A stretch of 64,000 nucleotides of DNA from Spizellomyces punctatus DAOM BR117. Taxonomy: Eukaryota; Chytridiomycota; Chytridiomycetes; Spizellomycetales; Spizellomycetaceae. Positions 1-11,644 of this stretch are shown here, one piece after another (within the stretch, counting starts at the first letter, position 1; each line of letters begins with the position of its first letter). The position numbers and the translations under genes were made by a program. The notes beneath the pieces are model-generated. The model saw only the letters and a list, made by a program, of their open reading frames with translations. It was not told the origin of the DNA and did no database searches. Location: the NCBI RefSeq assembly GCF_000182565.1, contig NW_015971538.1:1147736-1211735 (forward strand). The letters run 5' to 3'.

Positions 1-1470
1 CCTAACATCTGGAAATGGTGTCGTCCGCGTCTTATTACGGGGAACCAGCCTCAGTTTGGAGGATGCGATGCAACATGCTGAGCAGGTTACCACAAATGAC
101 GAAGCGGTGATTGAAGCGACCAAGCCGTCACCCGATGCCCCCGTGGCACATCCACATCTGTCTGCACCAAACCCGGAGACGGCCCCCACTTCTGTGCAGC
201 CAGCACCGCAGGTCCATGCTCCACCCCCCGTCATGCCAACTCTCCCTCAAAACCAAACAGAACCACAGGCGGCTTCCGACTTCACCCCCCCATCCTTTGT
301 TCAGATATCATCAAGTGACACGTCCCTAATGGATGTAGACGCCGATTACGTGTCCATCCCACCAGTTGACGTTGATACAGGCGCTCAAATGTCTCCCCCT
401 GTCCTTGTGTCCAGACCTTCGTCGCCTCCCACAGAACAAAGAGATACTCTCCCCGAATCGGAACCAGAATCCCTCGAATTTGACCGTGAGATTCGGGCGT
501 TCCGTCCACCACCCGAAGGAACTCCATACCCACAATGTAAGCTATTTTCATTTGCAAAAACAGTCCATGGTTGAACACTCAAACATCTTTACCAAACCAT
601 CTAGTCGACCTTCCCGAGTCTTTTTACGACATTACACCTACTGAACTCAAGCTCCTCCTTGCCCAACACGCCCGGCACACAAACCCAGACGCCCCTCTGA
701 TGACCAGACAAATGCGCGAAAGGGAATTACAGTTGAATCGCCAACGGTATCCAAAGACGATGGTGAGAATCAGGTTTGGGGATTGGACGCTGGTTCAACT
801 TCGGTGTTTGAGTATGGAAAAGTGTAAGTACTGCTCAATAAAATTTTATGTGTGCACAGATTATGTCTGATTCCCCTGAACCCTCAGTATCAACGTTGAA
901 AACGCTTTTGAACCCGCTTCTCAAAACACCATCCCGTCCTTATACACTCTACACAACACCGCCGTTCAAACCACTGGATATGAATCAAACCTTTTGGGAA
1001 GCGAATCTCGCGCCCGCCGTGTTGATCCATTTCAAATGGGATGATCAGCAGCATGCGCCAAGCGAGGGATACCTCAATGATGAATGGTTGGGACGGTTGG
1101 AGGATTTGCCGGGAACAACGAGTCATGAAGTGGGCGGGTTGGCCGGCGTGGGAATTAGCAAGGAGGAAGGGACCGAAAACGGCAAGAAGCGAGCAAAGTG
1201 GTTACCTAGTCTTGGTGGGAATGGTGGTGAAGGTGGGCGAACTTTGGGTGGGAATGGTCAGTCTTTAGGGTCTTCCTCGCAGGGATTGTACGGAGATCAG
1301 AGGGATGCAGGACTTGGAAGGTCACCGGGCTCTGGGATGGAGGACGCCAAGGTGGATAAGAAACCAAAATGGTTCAAAATTGGTATGCCATTACGTCGTT
1401 CCCCTCCTTTTTGCAAGGTATTCATATTCACATTTATGTATCATGTATGTTTCAAACAGGTCGCAAGTGA
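1..1470 (+). CDS. TUG/ASPSCR1-like UBX-family protein (5' end outside window)
   Basis: The C-terminal half matches the TUG/ASPSCR1 (yeast Ubx4-like) layout: a helix reading FYDITPTELKLLLAQ, then TRQMRERELQLNRQRYPK, then a UBX-type ubiquitin-like fold starting MVRIRFGDWTLVQLRCLS, and a terminal KPKWFKIGRK like the PKWLKL tail of TUG. These proteins bind p97/Cdc48 and, in animals, tether GLUT4 vesicles. The reading frame is open from base 2 (GNGVVRVLLRG, like the end of the N-terminal ubiquitin-like domain), so the start lies upstream. A proline-rich linker (about 115-480) has no recognised domain. Three introns are inferred: 537-605, 823-888 and about 1382-1459; each joins the TUG-like segments in frame. 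The stop TGA is at 1468-1470. Family assignment is by motif memory; function in this organism is inferred. Confidence 0.82.
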
Positions 1471-1635
1471 AAAACGAAACTTGAAGCAAGACGTGACTGA
1501 TTTGTAAACAGAATGTACAGCAAATGTATATAAATCGTGATTCACCGTCACTTTCGCATATAGTTGCAGGAGTATGGAGAAAATCCCAGATCCAAGACTC
1601 CGTCATTCTCTATCTACATCCATCATGTCAGACAT

Positions 1636-3804
1636 TTAATGAGTACCATTGGCCGCCTTCTCGTAGGCTGCATTGTGAGCCTTCTGGGCACGACCAGAGG
1701 GATCCTCGGGACAACCTGTAAAAGCAAGTTAGAGGTGGAATGACGACATGGCGGGTTACAAGCAACATACCCCAGTCTTTTCTCGGAATCCATCTGACTA
1801 CACTCTCCAAACACGCCTTTTGTGGGAACTTCTGCTCAAAGATTTCCCTATACCAATATGCTTCCTTTGTCGTGGGAGTGTCGTGGGGAAAGCGCTCTGT
1901 GGCTTTTGCAAAGTCCTCATCTGACACCTTGCTGTCAGCATTGTCTTTCAAAGAGTCAATCCAAGAGTATCCGACACCATCTGAGAACTGTTCCTTTTGG
2001 CGCCAGAGAATGTCGTCGGGTAGATAAGGATCTTCGGGGTTATCAAACGCCTTACGAATCACATATTTCTCAATTTCATGATTGTACGGTGCGCGACGGG
2101 AGAGTTTATGGTTGGCGGGAACTTGCAGCATGGCAACGTCGAGGAATGCTTTGTCAAGGAAGGGGACGCGGGCTTCAAGACCCCACGCCATGGTTGCCTT
2201 GTTGGCGCGAAGACAGTCAGATGTGTGAAGGTTCTGAATACGGGTGATGCATTCATGGTGAAGTGCTTGTGCTGACGGGGAGCTGTGGAAATATAGATAT
2301 CCTAAAATGACAACAAAAAAGCTATGCGTGAGACCGCGAGTTCCATCGTTCAATTTTGATCATACTGGTTAGATACATACCTCCAAAGATCTCATCTGAG
2401 CCCTCTCCACTGAGGACCATTTTCACGCCCATGGCTTTGATCTTTCGGGATAAAAGGTACATTGGAGTACTAGCACGGACCGTCGTCACGTCGTATGTTT
2501 CCAAGTGCTCAATCACTTCTTCGATTGCATCCAGACCTTCTTGGACAGTGAATGTGAAGCCATGATGTACAGTTCCAAGGAACGCAGCGACTCGCTGGGC
2601 AGCTTTAAGATCAGGCGATCCCGGGAGACCAATAGAGAAGGAGTGGAGACGAGGGAATGCAGATGATGAAGAAAATGCAGCTGCAAGCGGAATGGATGTG
2701 TCAGTTGCAGCACTAAGTTGACACATTTCAACCTGCTCACATTTGATGTCATCATCATCATCCTCTTCGTTGGAGCTCACTGATCCTGACTCCTCCATAC
2801 GTCTTTGTCTCACCGCGATCGAAGCGATCAGACTCGAGTCTAGGCCGCCGCTCAACAGCACACCATAGGGCACTTCACTCATGAGTCGCTTCTTGACAGA
2901 TTTCTCCAGTGCCGTTCTAAGGGCCGTGTACATCTCTTTGTCCTGCTCAGGTGACAATGCTTTTTCCTCATCGTCAAGGCTAGGATATCCCGCAGCAATG
3001 TGTCCATACCACTCTGGCTTGTAGTATTGGATGGTTTCTCCGGTTTTGCTGTTGTAGTAGTGACCTGGTGGGAAGGCGATAATACGATCGCAATCTTCGT
3101 TCAGGCATTTCATCTCGGATGCAAACCACACAGAGTTGTCTTCATTGCGCCAGCCTTGATACAAAGTGGTAATGCCGACATGGTCGCGAGCAGCGATGTA
3201 CAGATCCTTCTTTTGATCGTAAAGTACGAAACTGTACATTCCGTCGAGGTGGTTCAAGAGCTCCACGCCCATCTCATCGTACTACCGAAAAGAACAGAAA
3301 GAGGTAAGAACTCAGATTGGATCCACATCAGCGAATAAGGCTGGAGATCCATACCAAGTGCAAAATGATCTCACAATCCGAGTTGGTCTGGAACTTGTGA
3401 GGCTTTTTCAATAGCTTACGTAGCGTAACATGGTTGTAAATCTCTCCGTTGACGGTCAAGATGATGGATCCGTCCTCGTTAGTGAGCGGTTGGGCTCCAC
3501 TCTCTTTTCGCAAAGAGAATTTAGATATATGTTGAACTAGATAGCTTTCCCATATTAAACGAAACAGTATACCCACCGACACCAACGATAGCCAATCGCT
3601 CGTGGCAGATAATGTTGTTCCCACAGACTTTGACCCCACTCCAGTCAGGTCCACGATGGCGAACCCTATGACGATTGACAGATCAGTCCTTTGCCGCAAC
3701 TCTGTTGATGCCTCTTGCTCTTACTTTTTGCTTAGTTGCACCGCACGAGGGCGGAAAGAATCAGTATCCTGGCCACAGCCAAACACGGCAAATATCCCAC
3801 ACAT
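1636..3804 (-). CDS. ASNS: asparagine synthetase (glutamine-hydrolysing)
   Basis: Makes asparagine and glutamate from aspartate, glutamine and ATP in the cytosol. The N-terminus is [11 protein letters not shown], so the catalytic Cys2 of the class II glutamine amidotransferase is present, followed by [19 protein letters not shown] and the synthetase-domain [15 protein letters not shown]-binding loop, [10 protein letters not shown] and [11 protein letters not shown]. The protein ends [15 protein letters not shown], as in fungal ASN1/ASN2. Six exons are needed; introns fall after the first 23 codons, after ERLAIVGV, after CEIILHL, after EIFGG and after RKDWG, all with GT-AG ends. Odd: between the ATP loop and the [14 protein letters not shown] motif there is an acidic, serine-rich insert of about 50 residues (near 2650-2810) with a run of glutamate and aspartate. 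It is convergent with the TUG-like gene, 165 bp apart. Confidence 0.95.
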
Positions 3805-4215
3805 CTTGATGTCAAAAAAGAAAAATAAAAGTGATGGGGATGAGACCAAGAACCGCACCCTTTATCTCGCAGCGCGACAAGCCAACTTTCGAAACCAGCG
3901 AGTGGCTTCACCATCTCGATCAGTGAGTCATTTAGCCTTTAATGATTGGCTTGTTTCATCGGCGCGACGCTTAGCAATCTGCTTACTCCAGGCGGTGTTG
4001 AAGGGCTTGTTGCCAAAAGGTTTCGTTCTTCTTGGTAAACATGACATTGGGAGAAGGACGCTACCGGGTGATGTTTGGGCAATGTATCGGACCGTCTAAT
4101 TGATTGAATGATTTGGGACAAGATATTATGCCGTGATATTACGATGTGGATTTGGGATCAATATTCTAATTGGAATGTGGGGTTGTAAGAACCGGCAAAA
4201 CTATTGCTAAGGAAT
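3805..4215. other. intergenic, no gene seen
   Basis: This holds the 5' flank of the asparagine synthetase gene and the 3' flank of the metallo-hydrolase gene, both on the minus strand. Open frames here are short and show no family motif. No recognisable promoter element beyond AT-rich stretches was identified. Confidence 0.5.
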
Positions 4216-5410
4216 TCAAAATTCGACAACTGAATTGATTGGAACTTTGAAGAATCTGCCATCCCCCTCCTTCTCTGGAAGATGACCGGCGGCGATGTTG
4301 ACTTGGAGGGAGTAATGCAAAAGTCGGGGCGGCCCTAAGGTAGAATCGCGTCCCTCCCGCCATGCAATAAACTCCTCTTCTGTCACCTTGTCGGATATCT
4401 GCTTGTTGTTTTGCCGTTGAATGGCAACCGTGCTCTCCCACGAGGCCTATACATAGTGTTACTGTGACTACTGGAAATTACAGCTGATATGATGCTTGTC
4501 AAACGTACCTCACGTCCAGGCGGAGCATAATCATGCCCCACATAGACTTTGATATTTTCGGCAAGGGCATAAATGTTGCGAATGCTTTTGTACATGTCCT
4601 TTGCGGACCCTCCAGGGAAATCACATCGAGCAGTTCCTACATCCGGCATGAACAACAAGTCACCACAAAACAGTATATCGCCAATGAGGAACGACATGGA
4701 GTCTGGTGTATGCCCAGGCGTAGCAATGGCACGCACGGTGGCGGTGCCAAGATTGAAGGTGTCATTGTCACGCAGGAGGCAGTCGAATTGCGATCCGTCA
4801 GTTGGAAAAGACGGCGGCAGGGCATATTTTTTGGCAAAGGTGCGTTGCACCTGCGTGATCCCTTCTCCAATGCACACTGGAACCGAACCTCCCAGTCGCA
4901 ATTTGAGGTATTGCGCTGACGTCAAATGGTCCTAGAAATCAAGGCAGTCAGATCAACTGCTATAACATGGGTCCATGCAATTCGGACGCGTACCGCGTGT
5001 GCGTGGGTTTCCAAGATGCGCACCACGTTGTACTGCTTCTCCTCAACGAATGCAAGTAGTTCGTCGGACAGCTTGGTATCAATCTTTGTGCCTTCGACTG
5101 TGAAGCCTAACACAGGATCAATGATGACAGCCTCTCGGGATGCCACATCTGCGACAATATATGTGCACGTTGAGGATACGCCGTCAAAGAAGGTGTGAAC
5201 AGTTGGGGATCCCATGGCAGCTTTAGTCGTTCTGTGCAAATGGCATGTACTTGACCTTCTTTGAAAAAGAGGTTGCGTCGGATACCCTCGAAGAAGTGCT
5301 ACCTGCTTTATACGAGGACTGTGTACCAACAGACGAAATCCAAGGAGTATAGATTGTCCGCACGCCGCAACTCCAATCTGGTGGCTGACCATGTGCGACT
5401 GCTTAAGCAT
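4216..5410 (-). CDS. Blh/ETHE1-like metallo-beta-lactamase-fold hydrolase (persulfide dioxygenase type)
   Basis: An MBL-fold enzyme with metal-binding motifs ETHAHADHLTS, ATPGHTPDS, GDLLFMPDVGTARCDFPGG and VGHDYAPPGRE. The closest remembered family is the bacterial Blh group related to ETHE1, which oxidises glutathione persulfide in sulfide detoxification; the C-terminal stretch LQVNIAAGHLPE is typical of Blh-type proteins. There is no rhodanese domain. An intron splits the HxHxDH motif (about 4938-4991) and another precedes ASWESTVAIQRQ (about 4446-4508). Starting at 5410 adds about 65 residues, rich in Arg, Ser and hydrophobics, that could be a mitochondrial presequence; the internal Met at 5215 (MGSPTVHTFF) is where the bacterial-type protein would begin. 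The gene is divergent from a YeeE/YedE transporter with 230 bp between starts, which supports a shared sulfur role. Substrate is inferred. Confidence 0.85.
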
Positions 5411-5640
5411 GGCAACCTACGCTGAATTTCGGAATCACCCCCAGTTTACGGATCCGAGGAACACTCCGAGGCTTCATTCCCCGCAAAAGACCCAGACTGA
5501 CTAATCACACGTGAGTACCCCACAATTATGGATACAACTACCCCACACTCTGATTACCCGCGGAACTTGAAATTTCAAATCTCGTTGCCATCATAAATAG
5601 GTAGAAGTAAGCTTTTGTTTTACGACACTGCATTTAAATC
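5411..5640. promoter_or_regulatory. shared divergent promoter of the sulfur gene pair
   Basis: This 230-bp gap separates the start codons of the minus-strand metallo-hydrolase and the plus-strand YeeE/YedE transporter, so any control sites must lie here or in the first exons. It contains a CACGTG palindrome at about 5507-5512, a possible bHLH-type site, and an AT-rich CATAAATAG stretch near 5592. Sulfur regulators of the Met4/Cbf1 type are known in yeasts to use CACGTG; that link here is inference. Confidence 0.45.
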
Positions 5641-6873
5641 ATGTCAAAGACGGCTTCTCATTCTATGACGGGCGCTCGCAATGTCGCCTTGGGTGCGGTA
5701 TTCGGTCTCGCTCTCGAGAAGAGCAAAGTCTATCTCCCAGATATTATCATCAACCAGATGCTGCTGCGGCAGTGGACAATGGGGCAAATGTTTTTTACTG
5801 CTGCGGCTGGGGGAACGTAAGTTGCTACTTGTATACTTTCTTTGCGCGTTCTCATGTCCATCTCGACTACAGGATCATTGTGACAATTTTGGAGGCGACG
5901 GGCGTGCGCAAGCGATCTTGCAAACCACCTGTTTCGGCAGGACTTTCTGTGCTAGGAGAGTACGGTGCAAACATTGTAGGCGGCAGTTTATTGGGTGCGG
6001 GAATGGCTCTTAGTGGAGCGTGTCCTGGAACCGTCCTTGTTCAGCTGGGAGCAGGACTTGGATCTTCTGTTTACGTTCTTGTTGGCGCTCTCGGTTCGTC
6101 GATTACTTATGGATATATCGCTAGGTGAGCGTGATGGAGTATTTCTATGTCAGTGGTGGCGCGCACTCATATACACTGATATCGTTAGATGGATCCAAAC
6201 CTCATTTCCAACCTTTGGAAAGAAAAGCCCGGTGAAAACTGTCGACGGTGCATTGAAGCACAATGCTCTATTCACCTCCACCATCACCGCAAGTGCCCTC
6301 ATAGCCGCAGTATATGTCCTTCACAGCATGACATCATGGTCCCACAATGTTATATCAGCATACCAGAACCGCATCTCGCAGGCGTCCTTCAGCAGCACTT
6401 CATCAAGTCTCACGTCGCTAGCGTGGAGTCCCATTGCTGGGGGTGCTTTGGTTGCGTTGCTCCAATTTCCTTCGGTAACCCTCTGTGGATCTCCAATTGG
6501 TGCATCTGGCAGTTACATGGAACTTGCATCCCGCGTGGTTGCCAAGATTGACAAGAATTGGCGAAAGAATGCCCCAGTGTACGCAGATTTCATCACATCC
6601 AATACTGGACTTCTCTTTGCCTCTGGTGTCATAGTCGGCTCATTTTTGTCGGCGTATACAGGCGGCGCTTGGCCTTTAAATCGCAGCTTAGAAGGATCAT
6701 CGCCTATTAAAAGTGTCATTGGTGGGGCTATGCTTCTGTTCGGGGCGAGGATGGCTGGTGGGTGTACGTCCGGACACGGAATTAGTGGAATTGCTCAGTT
6801 GAGTCTGGCGTCGATCGTTACGGTTGCAGCTATGTTTGCTGGCGGAATTGCAAGCGCCTTCTTGCTTTACTGA
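5641..6873 (+). CDS. YeeE/YedE-family sulfur (thiosulfate-type) membrane transporter
   Basis: A multi-pass membrane protein of about 370 residues after removing introns 5817-5872 and 6125-6188. It has the family's duplicated signature: first half LLGAGMALSGACPGTVLVQL and second half GAMLLFGARMAGGCTSGHGI, each with a buried conserved cysteine, and SPIAGGALVALLQFPS at the start of the second repeat. In bacterial TsuA/YeeE such cysteines line the thiosulfate path. The start ATG at 5641 directly begins the first amphipathic region and is the first Met after the divergent promoter. A hydrophilic loop (FGKKSPVKTVDG) and a Ser-rich loop link the halves. The partner gene is the divergent Blh-like hydrolase, an arrangement recalling bacterial operons that pair Blh with DUF395 proteins. 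Thiosulfate as substrate is inferred. Confidence 0.85.
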
Positions 6874-7111
6874 GTATGCATTATCGTGAAGATTTGTCTA
6901 GACAGTTAGCGTAGACTATGTATTTGCATCATATCACTCAATATTTAAAAGTAATACACATGCGGTATTACGTTCCTCAAGATCTTTATTAGAGCCCATG
7001 GCCCACCTTTACAACCTTTATAAGCCTTCTCCTTCTGTATCAGATGCCGTATTAGAAAATTAAATATGCTACGTATGATGGGCACAACCTATGCAGATAT
7101 CCTAGACTATT

Positions 7112-10100
7112 CTAGACAAGACCAAACCCTTTTGCATTCTCAATAGCCGTCACCAACCGATCTCTTAGTTTATCCTTATCACTGTATTCGGGAAGAAGGA
7201 GTCTTCCAAAACAAGTGAGTGCAGTGGGAAGTCTAAGACAAAAAGGTGTGAGAAACGCTGTGGTTGCAGTCAGTTGCGCTCGCGCCTGCCACAAACCTGT
7301 CAGTATCAGGTCCGTTCCGCTGGATGACAAACGTCAATCCACCAAGACCCTTTAAAGGAACCCTATCACTCGCCGTCACGAAATTTAATAGTTTCTTCTT
7401 TTGCTCCAGTTCCATATCAGAGTGTACAATCTCCCAGAACCATTGAATGACTTCATGATCGGGTCCGTATCCATCGTCGTACTGGGCACCTTGCTCCAGT
7501 TCCGTAAAATCGAGATCAGTCGTGGATGTGCCACAAATCATGAGCTCCAATTCCGACGCACGGCACATCTAGGGACAAGGGATTCAGTGGACCATCTTGG
7601 GTAAAATTATCAGAGTAGTCCATTTTCAACCTACCTTTAGTGCATTTCCACCGCACACTTTGTGAAAGCCTCTTCGGAAAGCAGAAAACTGACGCCGCAC
7701 ACTCTCCACCACGTAATGATGAATGTACAAATCCACGTATTCCTTCCGATTATCGTTGGTCACCAAAATATCTTCCCCTCCTTCTACAAGCGGAAAATGC
7801 TTGACCTGTCCATATATATCATAAGAGATTTCAAAGGTCCGCAAGAAGACATCTCCAACGTCGCCGTCAGACCACTCCAAAAGCTGCTGAAGGCCCCTTC
7901 CTAGAGTCTAATAGTGGCCAAAATTAAAGAGAGTCCAACGCGAAAATTACCTGTTCACTATGCCACATACCGGCCACGCATCCTTGACGTCCTCCAGTGT
8001 TGGCGCCTCATCCAAAAGCTTCTTGTACAAGACTTTGGGGAAGTTGACATCCAAAATCACCCCATTATAAAGTGCCAGTCCAACAATCGTCCCCACAAGC
8101 TCAAACTCCTTCTCGGATTCCAAGGACGCCCCGTTTATCCAGCAGTAACGAGTTTCTTGGTCATATAGGAACATGCCGTATGCGGGGTCGAGGAGCATGC
8201 TCACAATAACTTGAAAGAACTCTTTCTGAACGCCGCCCTGGTCCATTCCTTCTTCCCCGCCCCCAATAAACCGCACCTTGAGTGGCTTTTTTAGGTCGGC
8301 CCCCTTCTTGCGTATCTACCGGTTTCCAATTTTAATAACAATGCAACAAAGGATGGCAGCCTAGAGACTGACCTGGTCTAAGGCATCTTGTACTAGATGC
8401 TGTCTCCTTATTTCCAATACAAGGAACGGATTTGTTGCCTGCTTTAAATTGTGCTCCAGTTGCACAACAGATGGCGAATCTTGCAAAAATCTCTGCGCAT
8501 GGACCACCAGCGCTTGATGGACAAAGGCGTCCTCGAATTCCAACGACATTTGAACCATTGCATCGATATGCATGATCCGGGTCTTTGCAGTAGGATCAAA
8601 AAGAAATGGATAATTGAAATACGAAAACTGCGTGACCTGCGACGGATTTTCAAGTGTCCGCTTCCATGTTTTATACTCGTCCTTGAAGTTAAGCTTACGG
8701 TTGAGGGATTCGCTGTAAAACGCAGAAACAGGGACAATGTGCCCATTCTTTGCATTCTCATTCGCAAGGTATAGCATGCTGAGAGTTCGCACAGCTGCTA
8801 CTAGTGCTTCATCCGGCTGTGGGGAAGGATGGAAATGATCTTCTAGATATCGATGAAACACTTTAAGGACCTTTTCGAATCCTTCTCGGTCATATCTTGA
8901 ATACCAATTTATCAAAACGGATCGACTCTTTGCTCGCAAAGCTCCGAGGATGAGGCAAAGCTTCTTGAGCAAAGAATCATGGTAAGATCTATCTGAAAGC
9001 AGAGGAATTTCGAGCAAAATCAAGATTTGCCTCAACCTCTGCGGTTCCCCAGCCTGCAGACGATGCAGGTTGAGTTGTAATCTCGCCAGCAGGATCTCGA
9101 GCGCGTTTACAAAGGGGATAAGAAATGTCTTGCGGGGTTGCACATCGAGAATTAGCTCGTAGGCCTCTCGCACAGCAGATATATCAAGACCCGAAGGATG
9201 CCTTGTCTCAGTTTCCGCCAGAAAACTTCGATTTAGAGCATCACTATCAGAAAAGACTGTTCGGAGCGTATTGACAAGAAATCGTGGATCTCCCAGGAGT
9301 CTATCATCTCCACCCGAGCCATTCTCATGCAATTTCGGCTCAACCGCGGTAGATCGATAGGTAGCGACGGCGGATTTAAGCAATGGCAGAGTCAGATACT
9401 GTAGACTTAGTTGCGGCTCCTCGTCCCCACTTGACGCATCTTGTTCATGGCCATGAGCGGTGACCGGAATCGCCGGACTAAAGACAAGATCATGAGCCCT
9501 AGTGACATATCTGAGTGGGGAGCCAGTGCGTGGCTTTATTGGAGTTGATGTGTCGGTTTCTGGCAGAGACCCGCTAGAGTTTGAGCGAGATATCGATGCT
9601 ACTGGGGTGCATTGGCCCGATGTGGACGAACAGTGTGGTTCTGAGAACCGGTCTAAACCATAAACCGTCATTATATAAGAGTGCGTAACCTTACTCCGCA
9701 TCGATCACGCATACCTGAGATGGAACCCAAGCTTGGAAGGTCTGTTGAAGATCTACTACGTATGCTTGACTTATCCAATGTTGCGTGGTCGGTGGTAAGT
9801 TTGCTCAACAGTCTCAGACCCAAAACGCTGCCATCGTCAAAGGTGAATAAGCCTCGTCGAAGGACATTCTGTTCCTTGATAGCATCGGTTGGTGAAGAAT
9901 CAAAAGCTGGTTGCGATATGTTGTCATCGTGATGTACATCATCTAGTTCACTTGTAGAATGCGATCGTTTAAAGGTTGATGAGCCTAATTCCACGCCGGA
10001 GGGATTAAATAAAGATGCGAAGGGGGAAGATGCAAGTAATGACGATAAGAAAGGTCGCGATGGTAGGGTACTTGACGGAGAAGATTCCCCGTCGAGCTGA

Positions 10101-10839
10101 TCCGAGGATGGTTCATCCTCATCCATACTGGATCGCGGATCGCCTGTTGTATGATCGGGATATGGTGATCCTTTCCGAGATGGTCGCGGACTGGACAAGG
10201 GAGAACTACGTGGTGTCGATGATGGCGATGAGAATGGAGGTCCACGGGGCGCTGGCGGATCTGTCGGGATACGGGGGCAAAAGAAAAGGCGCGGGCGTGA
10301 GGCGAGCTGCACTGCCATGATGGCGGAGGCATCGGGCGTTAACCGCGGTCCCAGTTTACAGGAAGCACACAGTTTATGAGCGCATGATGTATCACCACAC
10401 CCGACGCTGAGCTGGTAATAATAGCTATTGATAGATATACACGACCATGTTTAATATCTACGAACGGTTGGGCAGCTTTTTCCAAGTAAACGCACCGTCT
10501 AACCGATCTTTCAAATCTCGCCTTTGAGTTACTGGAAGGGCTGTGAGGGTCATCATATGAGCGCTTTGGAGTCGCATCCTGAAGCGACTTTGATAGCTGT
10601 GGGTCATTCAGAGCTGCTTTGAACGACGCGGAGCGGGGCAAACCACCACTTGCGGGACTACCATCCGTTTTTTTCTGCTGGTATGCGCTGGTGGAAATCG
10701 AGTCACTGTCGTTGGCTGCAGCCGCCTCTAGTAGATAGGCCGCTGTGAGCGGGACTGAATAATGCGATTCAGAGGTTTCCAGCAATGTGTTCTCTGTTCG
10801 TCTTGGAGAACCATTGAGGTGCTTGGGGTGCAATGACAT
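7112..10839 (-). CDS. E6AP/UBE3A-like HECT E3 ubiquitin ligase with AZUL zinc finger
   Basis: The C-terminus is a HECT domain: the N-lobe has [20 protein letters not shown] and [14 protein letters not shown], and the C-lobe runs from [11 protein letters not shown] through [19 protein letters not shown] to [17 protein letters not shown] with the catalytic Cys, ending GFGLV. Upstream is the E6AP-like block [13 protein letters not shown] and [15 protein letters not shown]. Removing a 71-nt intron (10425-10495) joins SVRR to [20 protein letters not shown] followed by ASC, a clear AZUL finger (amino-terminal Zn finger of Ube3a ligase). The next exon is Ser/Pro-rich and disordered. Other introns: about 9656-9715 (joining SIS to DRFSE), about 8277-8360, 7881-7946, 7569-7625 and one between TDR and LPTAL. 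AZUL fingers bind the proteasome subunit Rpn10/S5a in animals; the same role here is inferred. Convergent with the transporter gene. Confidence 0.88.
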
Positions 10840-11644
10840 TGGCGACCTGCAGTGTGCGAATTCGCCTGCACGTTTCCCTGGAACTAATCAGGACAGTCGG
10901 CAACTTTTTGTCTTTGTGTGTTGTCGTGTGCGTGAATGAGTGACGTTTGTATCTATCTAGCTATGCGTCATGATGGGAGTGTTTTGCTAATCTGCATGCT
11001 GGTTGCGAATGAAAGATTCGCTATCTGCACAGCCACCTGCAACTGTCACTATAAATAAAACTCGTTGTTTCATTGAAAAAGCCCAAAGAACTTTCAATCG
11101 CTGAGGGATATCGGAGGGATCAACAGTTGCATAGACTTGTTTCTTGCAAACGATAGTTTTAACAGTCACCATCATCTTGTATTCGATATTCCGCCGATAT
11201 CACCCGCTCATGTTTACATTCCCGTTCATGACCTTTTTAAACAGAATGCATCTAACCTAAACGCAACTCGTTTTTTTTACAGTCCAATATCTTCATCGTC
11301 CATATTTTCTTTATAAAAAAAACCACACACACACAAGCTGTGAAAGAAAATAAAAAAATAAGTCGAAGCGGAATCCGCCGTATTTCCCAAATGGAGCGCG
11401 CTATGCCCGAAATGGTCAACGAAAAAAGTTCGTAATTTGGCATTTCAACTCCTTTTGCCGTTCCAACACTGGCGTTGACTTTTTGGACGTTTGAATTTGG
11501 AAAGAAACATTTTCAACACTCTTGGCGTTTAAAGGGAGCAGCTTTTGAACCATCGTCCCTTTAGCGTACTGCAAACCCTCATCCCGCCCTAAATTCCTCA
11601 TTGGCCAGTTCCTTCTACGAACTCACCTCTGGAACACTTGCATC
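10840..11644. other. divergent intergenic region (HECT ligase / DGAT2)
   Basis: About 800 bp between two divergently transcribed genes, AT-rich from 11200 onward. It contains A and T runs near 11270-11360 and a short CA dinucleotide run near 11322-11335. Open frames on both strands are short and carry no motif. It presumably holds both promoters and 5' UTRs. Confidence 0.5.

Noticed and set aside
11270-11360. CA and A/T runs as a possible origin or mobile element end
   Set aside because: Simple low-complexity sequence in a promoter region, without inverted repeats or coding remnants.
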